This document shows, piece by piece, positions 57,868 through 64,000 of a stretch of 64,000 nt of DNA. The stretch spans positions 2,294,001 to 2,358,000 of the forward strand of contig NZ_CP053833.1 in the NCBI RefSeq assembly GCF_013201935.1, written 5' to 3'. The number at the start of each line of letters is the position of its first letter. Within the stretch, counting starts at the first letter, position 1. The DNA is from Arcobacter cloacae. Its GTDB lineage: Bacteria; Campylobacterota; Campylobacteria; Campylobacterales; Arcobacteraceae. The translations under genes and the position numbers were made by a program. The notes below the pieces were generated by a model, which saw only the letters and a program-made list of their open reading frames with translations, made no database searches and was not told the origin of the DNA.

Positions 57868-58689
57868 TTAATCAAACTTCATAGAAAAATCTAACCACGT
57901 TGCTTGATGGATTATACTTCCACTACTAATAGCATCAACACCTGTCATAGCGTATTCTCGTATAGTTTCAAAATTTATATTTCCACTTGCTTCTAGTAAA
58001 ATATGTGGATACTCTTTATTTCTAAATGCAACTACTTCTCTTATTTGTTCAGGAGTCATATTATCACACATTATAATATCTCCACCTGCTGCCATTGCTT
58101 CTTTTACTTGCTCAAAAGTTTCACACTCTATTTCTATTTTTGTAACCCAAGAGATTCTTTTTCTAGCTTTTTTTACAAATTCAGCAAGATTTTCTATAGT
58201 TCTTAAGTGAGTATCTTTCAACATCAAACAATCATCAAGTCCAAGTCTATGATTTATAGCTCCACCTACTCTACTTGCGTATTTTTCAAAATCTCTTAAT
58301 TGAGGTCTTGTTTTTCTAGTATCAAGTAAAACAACTCCTGTATCTTCAATCATCTTTGCATATTTATTTGCTTGTGTTGCTATTCCACTTGCATGTTGTA
58401 ACATATTTAAAAATGTTCTTTCACTTGATAATAAAATAGAAGCTTTACCTTCAAGTTCTGCTATAACATCACCTTTTCTTAAAACATCACCATCATTTTT
58501 CAAAAATTTGCAATCAAATTTTTCAGTTCTTGCAAGAACTCTTGCATACTGAATACCTGCCAAAATTCCATCTGATTTACATATAACTCTTGCAGTAAAT
58601 CTTCCTTTTGGAGCAACATCGAAGAATAAATCCCCTCTTCCATTATCTTCAATAATGGCATTTTTTACAAACTTTTTGATATTTATCAT
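57868..58689 (-). CDS. nadC: Nicotinate-nucleotide diphosphorylase (carboxylating)
   Basis: 273 residues. Quinolinate phosphoribosyltransferase: LSSERTFLNMLQHASGIAT, DTRKTRPQLRDFEKYA, GGAINHRLGLDDCLMLKDTH, IEIECETFEQ and LEASGNINFETI. Makes nicotinate mononucleotide from quinolinate made by NadA. Its ATG overlaps the nadA stop (ATGA), so the pair is coupled. nadB is not in the window. Confidence 0.96.
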   Translation of the reverse strand: MINIKKFVKNAIIEDNGRGDLFFDVAPKGRFTARVICKSDGILAGIQYARVLARTEKFDCKFLKNDGDVLRKGDVIAELEGKASILLSSERTFLNMLQHASGIATQANKYAKMIEDTGVVLLDTRKTRPQLRDFEKYASRVGGAINHRLGLDDCLMLKDTHLRTIENLAEFVKKARKRISWVTKIEIECETFEQVKEAMAAGGDIIMCDNMTPEQIREVVAFRNKEYPHILLEASGNINFETIREYAMTGVDAISSGSIIHQATWLDFSMKFD

Positions 58690-59675
58690 ACTTCAAACAT
58701 CCTTTCTAATGCTACTTTAGCCCACTTTGCAGTTTCATCACTTACAAAAATTTCATTCTCTTTTGAAATATTATCATCTTTTATAGATTTCAAAGTTTTA
58801 TAAACATCTTCAAGTGTTGTTTCATTCATAGTTGGACATTCAGGTTTTGTAGAACTTAAAATATATGTATTTTTTGTTCTTAATCTATTTACCATATTAA
58901 ACTCTGTTCCAACTGCTACTTTTTGATTTTCATCCAAACCTTTTATATATGTTATTAATTGTGAAGTCGAACCAACAAAATCAGCAACATCACAAACACT
59001 AGGGTCACACTCAGGATGAACAGCAATTAAAATATCAGGGAATTTATTTCTATAAAACTCCACATCTTCTACAGTAAATTGTTGATGAACTGAACAAAAA
59101 CCGTTATAACAGATAATATCAGCCTCTTTTAAATCACTTCCATCACCAACAACAGCAGATTTTAGATTTAATGATTTTGCAAAATTTTGCCCCAAACATC
59201 TATCAGGCACAAAAAATATTTTTTTACCTGATTGTAAACCTTTTTCTATAATTTTATAAGCATTTGAAGATGTACAAACCATACCACCCATTTCTCCAAC
59301 TTTTGCTTTTACTGCTGCACTTGAGTTTATATATGTAATTGGTAAGATATTTTCACTAGGAATTCCTGCTTCATTTATCTTTTTTAGATTTTGCTCATAA
59401 TATCCCTCATCAATCATTCTTGCCATTGCACAACAAGCGATTTTTGGCATCAAAACTCTTTTTTGTGGACTCATAACTTTTACGCTTTCACCCATAAAAC
59501 CAACTCCACAAAAAACAACAAATTTTGAATCAGTCAACATCACTTTTTTTGCCAATTCCAATGAATCCCCAGTAATATCAGCTAACTCAAAAACTTCATC
59601 TCTTTGATAAAAGTGTGCTACTAAAGTAACATCTAACTCTTCTTTTAGTTTTAATATCTCTTCTTTTAAATTCAA
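58686..59675 (-). CDS. nadA: Quinolinate synthase
   Basis: 329 residues from TTG 59675, giving MNLKEEILKLKEEL, with AAGG seven bases upstream. A TTG at 59714 would add 13 residues without a ribosome site. 4Fe-4S enzyme: LVAHFYQRDEVFELAD, CGVGFMGESVKVMSP, CCAMARMI, CTSSNAYKI, VPDRCLGQNFA, WHGFC-equivalent CYNGFCSVHQQF, HPECDPSVCDVADFVGST and TEFNMVNRL. The iron cysteines are distributed as in NadA. Condenses iminoaspartate with dihydroxyacetone phosphate. Confidence 0.95.
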   Translation of the reverse strand: MNLKEEILKLKEELDVTLVAHFYQRDEVFELADITGDSLELAKKVMLTDSKFVVFCGVGFMGESVKVMSPQKRVLMPKIACCAMARMIDEGYYEQNLKKINEAGIPSENILPITYINSSAAVKAKVGEMGGMVCTSSNAYKIIEKGLQSGKKIFFVPDRCLGQNFAKSLNLKSAVVGDGSDLKEADIICYNGFCSVHQQFTVEDVEFYRNKFPDILIAVHPECDPSVCDVADFVGSTSQLITYIKGLDENQKVAVGTEFNMVNRLRTKNTYILSSTKPECPTMNETTLEDVYKTLKSIKDDNISKENEIFVSDETAKWAKVALERMFEV

Positions 59676-59785
59676 ATATAAACCTTGTATTTTTATTAAA
59701 TGTGAATATAACAAAATTTTAGTTATAATCTCATTTAATTCAATAACATAGGGTTCTTAAAATAGAACCATTTAAAAGGTAATAA

Positions 59786-60409
59786 ATGGATTTTTTCTCA
59801 AATACAAACGTTTTATTTTTTATTGCAGCTTATCTAATAGGCTCTATTCCTTTTGGTTCTATCTTAGCAAAAACTTTCGCAGGTGTTGATATAAAAACAC
59901 AAGGAAGCAAAAGCATCGGAGCTACAAATGTTTTAAGAGTAGTAAAAGAGACAAACCCAAAACTTGCAAAAAAACTAGGAATTGCTACAGTTTTACTAGA
60001 TGCATTAAAAGGAACAGTTGTATTACTTGCAGGTTTATATTATGGAGTTAGTGATTCTACACTTTGGGCTATTGCTGTTCTTGCTGTTTTAGGGCATTGT
60101 TATTCTATATATTTAGGTCTTGAAGGTGGAAAAGGTGTTGCTACAGGACTTGGTGTTTATATAGTTCTTATTCCAATTCCTACAATCATCGGTGCTGTTT
60201 TTTGGATAGTTTGTGCAAAAGTTTTAAAAATCTCATCTTTATCTTCACTTTTAGGACTTTTAGCTGTAATTGTAAGTGCAACATTTTTAAATGATGGCTT
60301 AAATATAGGCTCAAATGTTCCTATGTATCTAATAGCATTTATCATCTTTTACAAACATATTCCAAATATAGTAAGAATCATAAAAGGTGAGGAGAAAAAA
60401 GTTATATGA
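59786..60409 (+). CDS. plsY: Glycerol-3-phosphate acyltransferase PlsY
   Basis: 207 residues, five membrane segments. Uses acyl-phosphate to start phospholipid synthesis. Motifs: AAYLIGSIPFGSILAK, GSKSIGATNVLRV, HCYSIYLGLEGGKGVATGLG and FYKHIPNIVRIIKGEE. AAAGG precedes the ATG. It overlaps folB by 4 bases. Confidence 0.95.
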   Translation: MDFFSNTNVLFFIAAYLIGSIPFGSILAKTFAGVDIKTQGSKSIGATNVLRVVKETNPKLAKKLGIATVLLDALKGTVVLLAGLYYGVSDSTLWAIAVLAVLGHCYSIYLGLEGGKGVATGLGVYIVLIPIPTIIGAVFWIVCAKVLKISSLSSLLGLLAVIVSATFLNDGLNIGSNVPMYLIAFIIFYKHIPNIVRIIKGEEKKVI

Positions 60410-60717
60410 AGATAGAAATATCAAATTTAACTTTTAAATGTATCATTGGAATACTAGATTTTGAGCGAATCAAAAAACAAAAAGTAGTTATAAATCTATC
60501 ATTTGAATACAACTTTTCAAATGATGATTTTATAAACTATGCAACTGTGGCAGAACTAGTAGAAAAAACTATGAAAAAAGAGAAGTTTTTACTCCTTGAA
60601 GATGCTATTTTACACTTAGAAACTCTTTTAAATAATAGTTACAACATAAGCAACCTAAAAATCAAAATCTCAAAACCAAATATTTTAAAAAACTGTGTAG
60701 TAAGTCTAGAAAATTAA
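60406..60717 (+). CDS. folB: Dihydroneopterin aldolase FolB
   Basis: 103 residues, slightly short. EISNLTFKCIIGILDFERIKKQ at the N-terminus holds the family signature, and LLEDAILHLETLL the central helix. It cleaves dihydroneopterin in folate synthesis. The C-terminus KISKPNILKNCVVSLEN lacks nothing obvious. Coupled to plsY. Confidence 0.85.
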   Translation: MKIEISNLTFKCIIGILDFERIKKQKVVINLSFEYNFSNDDFINYATVAELVEKTMKKEKFLLLEDAILHLETLLNNSYNISNLKIKISKPNILKNCVVSLEN

Positions 60718-60724
60718 ACTAGGA

Positions 60725-60747
60725 ATTAGTAATCCGAAACTTGTTTT
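60725..60747 (-). repeat. Inverted copy of the dispersed palindromic repeat (copy C)
   Basis: AATCCGAAACTTGTTTT (60731-60747) is the exact reverse complement of 62326-62342 beyond the porin gene. Directly after the folB stop. Confidence 0.7.
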
Positions 60748-60824
60748 GAACTAACAAACAAAATACAAGACAAAAATAGTCCCAAATTTCCCTTACAATA
60801 GCATTTGCACAGCATTAATAGTTT

Positions 60825-60862
60825 GTTAATTAAAAGTTAACTTAAATTAACAGTTAATTAAC
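60825..60862 (+). promoter_or_regulatory. Array of GTTAA/TTAAC motifs upstream of the porin promoter
   Basis: GTTAA at 60825 and 60836 and TTAAC at 60847 recur at 11-base steps, then GTTAATTAAC (60853-60862) is a 10-bp palindrome. The array ends about 43 bases before the -10 box. Suggests a regulator that binds on one helix face. Confidence 0.45.
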
Positions 60863-60904
60863 ACTGAAAATAACATTTTAAGAAAACTTTAAAATTTAGT
60901 GCTG

Positions 60905-61005
60905 TAGAATGGTCGCAACGGTATGTCGGAAAAGGTTTAAAACCTAGGTTTTAGATGAGTTCGCGCGCTCCGATAGACTGAATAAAGATTTCGAAATTTT
61001 AGGAG
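60905..61005 (+). promoter_or_regulatory. Porin promoter and GC-rich structured 5' leader
   Basis: TAGAAT (60905-60910) is the -10 box, start expected near 60917. CGGTATGTCGGA (60919-60930) pairs with TCCGATAGACTG (60969-60980): 11 of 12 positions pair, two as G-U. Inside are AGGTT/AACCT (60933-60945) and an alternative GAGT/GCTC pairing (60957-60970) that competes with the outer stem. AGGAG (61001-61005) follows. Confidence 0.55.
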
Positions 61006-61010
61006 AACAA

Positions 61011-62216
61011 ATGAAAAAAATCGCAAAATTAAGTTTAGTAGCTGCTGTTGCAGTAGCTGGTTTCTCAACTGCTAATGCTCAACCATTAGAAGAAGCAATC
61101 AAAAATGTAGAAGTATCTGGATCTGTTGTTTACAGATATAATGATGAAAATAACGATACTGCTGTTGATAAAAATTCAGATACAAACAACAATTATAAAG
61201 TTGCTTTAAATCTTTCTTCAAAAGTAAATGAAGATGTAAAATTTAATTCTAGATTTGTAATAGCTAAACCAAACGGTTCTGATTCAGATTTTGCAAAATT
61301 AAATACGCAAACTGAAGCTGATGCAAATCCTGAAGTAAGATTATCTCATGCATATTTTGGTTATACTGGAATTGCAAATACTACTGTTAATGTTGGTAAA
61401 CAAGGTTTAACAACTCCATGGACTGTAGCTATTGACTCTGACGGTGGAGAGCAAAATGGTACTGGTATCTTAGCTCTTTCAACAGTAGGACCTGTAACTT
61501 TAGCTGCAGCTTATTTCAACCAAACTAATTTAGATACTACGGCTGCAAAAGGTCTTCTAGTTACTGGTAATGTTGGTGCAAATGATATTGTGACTGTTGG
61601 GGCTATTGCTGATTTAGATGTTGTTACTTTAGATGCTTGGTACTTAGACTTAGCTGAGACTTTTGATTCTTATACAATTGGTGCAAAAGCTGACTTAGAT
61701 TTATCAGGAATTAAATTAGGTGTTGATGCAAGATATGCTTCTTTATCTTTAGATGATAGAGCACAAGTTGTATCTGGATTAAAAGAAGACAATTCTATTG
61801 CTAAAATTGCATTAACTGCAAAAGCAGGTATCGTAAATGGTAAATTAGCTTATGCTATGACTGATAAAGATGGTGGATTAACAGCATTAGACAATGATGC
61901 TAACACAACTTTATTAGGTTGGAATTTAAATGCTAATGGTAAAGCTGATGCTGATTATTGGCAAGCTGTTGTTGGTGTAGATGTGTTATCTAACTTAAAT
62001 TTATCAGCTAATTATGGAAATATTGAATATAAAGAAGGAACTGATAAAGTAGAAGGAGAAGAAATTTATGCACAATTAACATACAAAATGAGCAAAAACT
62101 TATCTACTTATGTTAGATATGGTTTATTAACTATTGATGAAACTTCTGCTGCTGGTGTAAAAAATGAAATTACAGATGGAACAGTTGGAAGATTACAAGT
62201 TGAATATACATTCTAA
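61011..62216 (+). CDS. Major outer membrane porin
   Basis: 401 residues. Sec signal peptide cut after TANAQ-type site (residue about 23). The mature part starts PLEEAIKNVEVSGSVVYRY and shows alternating beta strands with acidic loops, ending in VGRLQVEYTF with the C-terminal Phe needed by the Bam machinery. Fits the Campylobacter major outer membrane protein/porin family. A trimeric channel for small solutes is expected. Highly expressed judging by strong AGGAG site, structured leader and strong terminator. Confidence 0.88.
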   Translation: MKKIAKLSLVAAVAVAGFSTANAQPLEEAIKNVEVSGSVVYRYNDENNDTAVDKNSDTNNNYKVALNLSSKVNEDVKFNSRFVIAKPNGSDSDFAKLNTQTEADANPEVRLSHAYFGYTGIANTTVNVGKQGLTTPWTVAIDSDGGEQNGTGILALSTVGPVTLAAAYFNQTNLDTTAAKGLLVTGNVGANDIVTVGAIADLDVVTLDAWYLDLAETFDSYTIGAKADLDLSGIKLGVDARYASLSLDDRAQVVSGLKEDNSIAKIALTAKAGIVNGKLAYAMTDKDGGLTALDNDANTTLLGWNLNANGKADADYWQAVVGVDVLSNLNLSANYGNIEYKEGTDKVEGEEIYAQLTYKMSKNLSTYVRYGLLTIDETSAAGVKNEITDGTVGRLQVEYTF

Positions 62217-62250
62217 TTTTTTTAGAGTATAAAAACTTTTTTCTCACTTC

Positions 62251-62280
62251 AAAGGGTTGGGGTTTCCCAACCCTTTTTTT
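62251..62280 (+). terminator. Porin terminator
   Basis: AAAGGGTTGGG (62251-62261) and CCCAACCCTTT (62266-62276), perfect 11 bp, loop GTTT, then T4. Strong intrinsic terminator. Confidence 0.92.
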
Positions 62281-62321
62281 ATTTAGAAACTTAAAACTTT
62301 TTTCAATCCCAAAAATAATAC

Positions 62322-62368
62322 ATCCAAAACAAGTTTCGGATTCCTATTAAAATATTTTATGTTATAAT
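62322..62368 (+). repeat. Repeat-promoter block, copy A
   Basis: Holds the AAAACAAGTTTCGGATT core (62326-62342) and ends in the extended -10 TGTTATAAT (62360-62368). It matches copy B at 62807-62859 except for two substitutions in the shared part, a differing first base and a 6-base gap. It drives the first toxin-antitoxin-like pair. Confidence 0.75.
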
Positions 62369-62395
62369 TTTGTAGATTTAAAATTAGGAATTATT

Positions 62396-62593
62396 ATGCG
62401 TACATTAAATATAAAAATAAAAGATGAATATTTTGATAAATTTGTATCTTTTCTTGAATTATTACCAAAAACAGCTATTAAAATTGAAGAACCAGCTGAA
62501 AAAAATAAATTGGATAAGATAAAAAAAGAATTAAAAAATGCAATAGAAGATATAGAAGAGGGGCGTTCTAATATTATAAGAGTTATAAAATGA
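62396..62593 (+). CDS. Antitoxin-like small protein of a RelE-type pair
   Basis: 65 residues, AGGA six bases before ATG 62396. N-terminal beta strand (RTLNIKIKDEYFDKFVSFLELLP) like small ribbon-helix-helix or Phd-type partners, then a charged helix (KNKLDKIKKELKNAIEDIEEG). It overlaps the following toxin-like gene by 4 bases, the usual antitoxin-first coupling. The name rests on this context and on the downstream RelE similarity. Confidence 0.65.
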   Translation: MRTLNIKIKDEYFDKFVSFLELLPKTAIKIEEPAEKNKLDKIKKELKNAIEDIEEGRSNIIRVIK

Positions 62594-62799
62594 AAGAATT
62601 ACAAAATCTTATAATAAAGGATACTGATACATTTAATAAAGCAGTTAAAAATAGTGGCAAAAGCTCTGGATATAGACTTATCTCTTATCTTAAACTTATT
62701 GAAAATGAACTTTATTTAATGTTTATCTATGATAAAAGTGAAATTGAAAATATCAATGAAAAAGAAATAGATAAATTTATTTTAGAATTATATAAATAA
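62590..62799 (+). CDS. Short RelE/HigB-like toxin
   Basis: 69 residues. The core SSGYRLISYLKLIENELYLMFIYDKSEIENINEKEIDKFI matches the central strands of RelE/HigB mRNA interferases (GGYRVIYYL..., YLLTIYSKSE), given here in parts. The usual N-terminal 40 residues of the family are missing, so this may be a minimal form or a remnant. No His/Lys active-site pair can be assigned. Coupled to the upstream gene. Confidence 0.65.
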   Translation: MKELQNLIIKDTDTFNKAVKNSGKSSGYRLISYLKLIENELYLMFIYDKSEIENINEKEIDKFILELYK

Positions 62800-62806
62800 T
62801 CGAATA

Positions 62807-62859
62807 GTCCGAAACAAGTTTCGAATTCCTATTTCTATTAAAATATTTTATGTTATAAT
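62807..62859 (+). repeat. Repeat-promoter block, copy B
   Basis: TCCGAAACAAGTTTCGAATT is a near-perfect palindrome. The last 25 bases (62835-62859), ending in TGTTATAAT, are identical to 62344-62368 of copy A. A 6-base insertion separates the parts. It drives the VapBC pair. Confidence 0.75.
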
Positions 62860-62883
62860 AAAAAAATGACAAAAAGGGCTTAT

Positions 62884-63114
62884 ATGGTAAGAGAAATTAT
62901 CAAACCTGTTAGTGAAGTATATAATTTACATATTCCAAAAGAATACATAAATAAAAGAGTGGAAATATTGATTCTACCTTTTTCATATAATGAAAACGAT
63001 AAAAATATAGAACAGAATGATGATGTTTTAAAAAAAACTTCAGGTATTTTAAAAAATACAAATATAGACCCTTTAAAATGGCAAGAAGAAATAAGAGATG
63101 AATGGAATAAATAA
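62884..63114 (+). CDS. VapB-like antitoxin
   Basis: 76 residues from ATG 62884, with AAGGG upstream. An ATG at 62866 coincides with the predicted transcript start and has no leader, so it is less likely. VYNLHIPKEYINKRVEILIL looks like a swapped-hairpin or AbrB-type N-terminal strand. The C-terminal helix DPLKWQEEIRDEW resembles toxin-wrapping tails. It overlaps the PIN-domain toxin by 17 bases. Confidence 0.75.
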   Translation: MVREIIKPVSEVYNLHIPKEYINKRVEILILPFSYNENDKNIEQNDDVLKKTSGILKNTNIDPLKWQEEIRDEWNK

Positions 63115-63475
63115 TCAATATTTAATTGATTCTAATATCATAATATATCACTTAAATGGTGAAGAAATTGCAACAAATTTTTTAAGGGAAAATATTTTAA
63201 ATTGTTTTATATCAAGAATAACATTTATTGAAGTATTATCTTTTAATTTTTCAATAAATGAAAAAAATGATGTTATTAATCTATTAAATACATTCACAAT
63301 TATAGATACAAATGAAGATATATCATTGCAATGTTTAAAAAACAGAGAAATAAAAAAGATTAAATTACCCGATAATCTTATAGCATCAACTGCTCAAATC
63401 AACAATCTAATATTAGTTACAAGAAATATAAAAGATTTTGAGAATTTGGATATAAAAGTAGTTAATATTTTTTAA
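63098..63475 (+). CDS. VapC-type PIN-domain ribonuclease toxin
   Basis: 125 residues, full PIN length. Acidic residues: Asp11 in YLIDSNIIIYHL, Glu45 in ITFIEVLSF, Asp92 in KLPDNLIASTA, and the LVTRNIKDF motif with Asn110/Asp113. These fit the Mg-binding cluster of VapC RNases that cut tRNA or rRNA. No obvious inactivating change. The pair likely regulates itself through the upstream block. Confidence 0.88.
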   Translation: MNGINNQYLIDSNIIIYHLNGEEIATNFLRENILNCFISRITFIEVLSFNFSINEKNDVINLLNTFTIIDTNEDISLQCLKNREIKKIKLPDNLIASTAQINNLILVTRNIKDFENLDIKVVNIF

Positions 63476-63492
63476 TTATGGATTTTTTCATT

Positions 63493-63520
63493 CAGGAACT
63501 TGAAACAAGTTTCAGATTCT
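63493..63520. repeat. Degenerate palindromic repeat, copy D
   Basis: CTTGAAACAAGTTTCAGATTC carries the GAAACAAGTTTC core (63502-63513) with changed flanks. It lies just after the vapC stop and lacks the promoter part. Confidence 0.6.
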
Positions 63521-63551
63521 TAAAAGTAACTATTACTAAAATTTAACCTTA

Positions 63552-63562
63552 TTATGCTAAAA
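63552..63562 (+). promoter_or_regulatory. Extended -10 for the last gene
   Basis: TATGCTAAAAT contains TG-C-TAAAAT, 30 bases before the TTG start of the final gene. The upstream tract is A/T-rich. Confidence 0.4.
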
Positions 63563-63591
63563 TCTTACAAAATTTAAAAAAGGATTTTATC

Positions 63592-64000
63592 TTGAAAAAA
63601 GCAATTCTTTCAACTATTTTATTATTTGGAACTACATCTATTTTTGCTCAAACTACTATGTGTTTCAAAGAAAATCACTCATCTATGAGCACTATTGAAA
63701 CTACAGCTTTAAACGGTGGGGCATGTGATGGGAAATATTCTATAAATGATATGAAGAAAAAAGGTTGGATTGTTGATGATATCAAAATCTCTCAATCTGC
63801 AAATGGTATGAACTTTATCTATATTTTAAAAACTCCTACATCAGCAACTCCTGTTATTACTGGAAATGTATCAGCAAATAGTGAAGAGATGGAAGCTAGA
63901 ATTTTAGCAAAATTAGAAGAGAAAAAAGTAGCACAAGAAAAAGCAAAAGTTGAAGAAGAGTTAAAAGAAGCAGCTATTGATGCACAAAATCTTTATATTA
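63592..64000 (+). CDS. Secreted/periplasmic protein of unknown function (3' end outside window)
   Basis: The frame is open from TTG 63592 to the window edge, 136 residues. AAGGA lies seven bases before the start. A Sec signal peptide (KKAILSTILLFGTTSIFAQ) is clear, then TMCFKENHSSMSTIE, two Cys (about 24 and 45), a GYSIND-like stretch DGKYSINDMKKKGWIVDDI, and a C-terminal coiled-coil run rich in Glu, Lys and Ala. Not recognised. The coiled coil suggests envelope anchoring or oligomerisation, by inference only. Confidence 0.75.
   Translation, partial: MKKAILSTILLFGTTSIFAQTTMCFKENHSSMSTIETTALNGGACDGKYSINDMKKKGWIVDDIKISQSANGMNFIYILKTPTSATPVITGNVSANSEEMEARILAKLEEKKVAQEKAKVEEELKEAAIDAQNLYI

Noticed and set aside
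60911-60985. tRNA, tmRNA or SRP RNA gene
   Set aside because: The GC-rich segment lacks a T-loop, CCA end or SRP tetraloop motifs and leads directly into the porin ribosome site.
62866-62883. Upstream ATG for the VapB-like antitoxin
   Set aside because: Coincides with the predicted transcript start 7 bases after TATAAT; the ATG at 62884 has AAGGG before it.
60725-63520. CRISPR array or insertion sequence
   Set aside because: Repeats are irregularly spaced by genes, no spacers, no transposase or cas genes.

Overview
The window is a very AT-rich, gene-dense stretch of a bacterial chromosome. Its proteins and gene order point to Campylobacterota, most likely Arcobacter/Aliarcobacter. The support is a HIT protein next to pheS-pheT-aroA-ispH-rpsA-serA, a tsaB-thrB-ylxR-infB-rbfA-rimP run, a petABC cytochrome bc1 operon, a Campylobacter-type major outer membrane porin, TTG starts after clear AAGGA sites, and TATAAT-type -10 boxes without a clear -35. 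No tRNA, rRNA, insertion sequence, prophage or CRISPR array was seen.

Layout. Positions 1-2224 hold the end of a sensor diguanylate cyclase gene broken by one in-frame TAA. Then come a ferredoxin-type nitrite/sulfite reductase (minus) and a 373-bp divergent spacer with an orphan terminator and a structured leader. A small plus-strand group follows (M42-like peptidase, acidic small protein, SnoaL-like protein, 2OG-Fe(II) oxygenase, Tex). From 8.9 to 16.6 kb are a PAS-GGDEF-EAL protein, RidA, a Nudix hydrolase with an AraC/GyrI regulator, an aminotransferase, DedA, a nucleosidase-like protein, rplS and trmD. From 16.7 to 27.3 kb are a Cys-rich unknown, metE, ilvA, atpB, a ThiE/TenI protein, addA, argB and thrC. 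The bc1 complex and a small cytochrome c lie at 27.5-30.6 kb.

The middle is housekeeping: rsmE, moeA-queC-queD-queE (queuosine precursor pathway), fabG-acpP-fabF-accA (fatty acid synthesis), then pheS to efp. From 48.3 to 59.7 kb a long minus-strand series carries ribD, the translation-initiation operon, thrB, a short TsaB, lpxC, an M23 peptidase, a DHH phosphoesterase and nadC-nadA. plsY-folB follow on the plus strand.

The last 3.3 kb differ from the rest. The porin gene has an unusually GC-rich, foldable 5' leader and an array of TTAAC/GTTAA motifs upstream. It is flanked by inverted copies of a short palindromic repeat. Two toxin-antitoxin-like cassettes follow (a very short RelE-like pair and a VapBC pair). 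Each is preceded by a near-identical block of about 50 bp that contains the repeat and a TGTTATAAT promoter. This mosaic and the two structured leaders are the most novel material. A second recurring theme is short perfect hairpins placed on stop codons, several with the stop in the loop.
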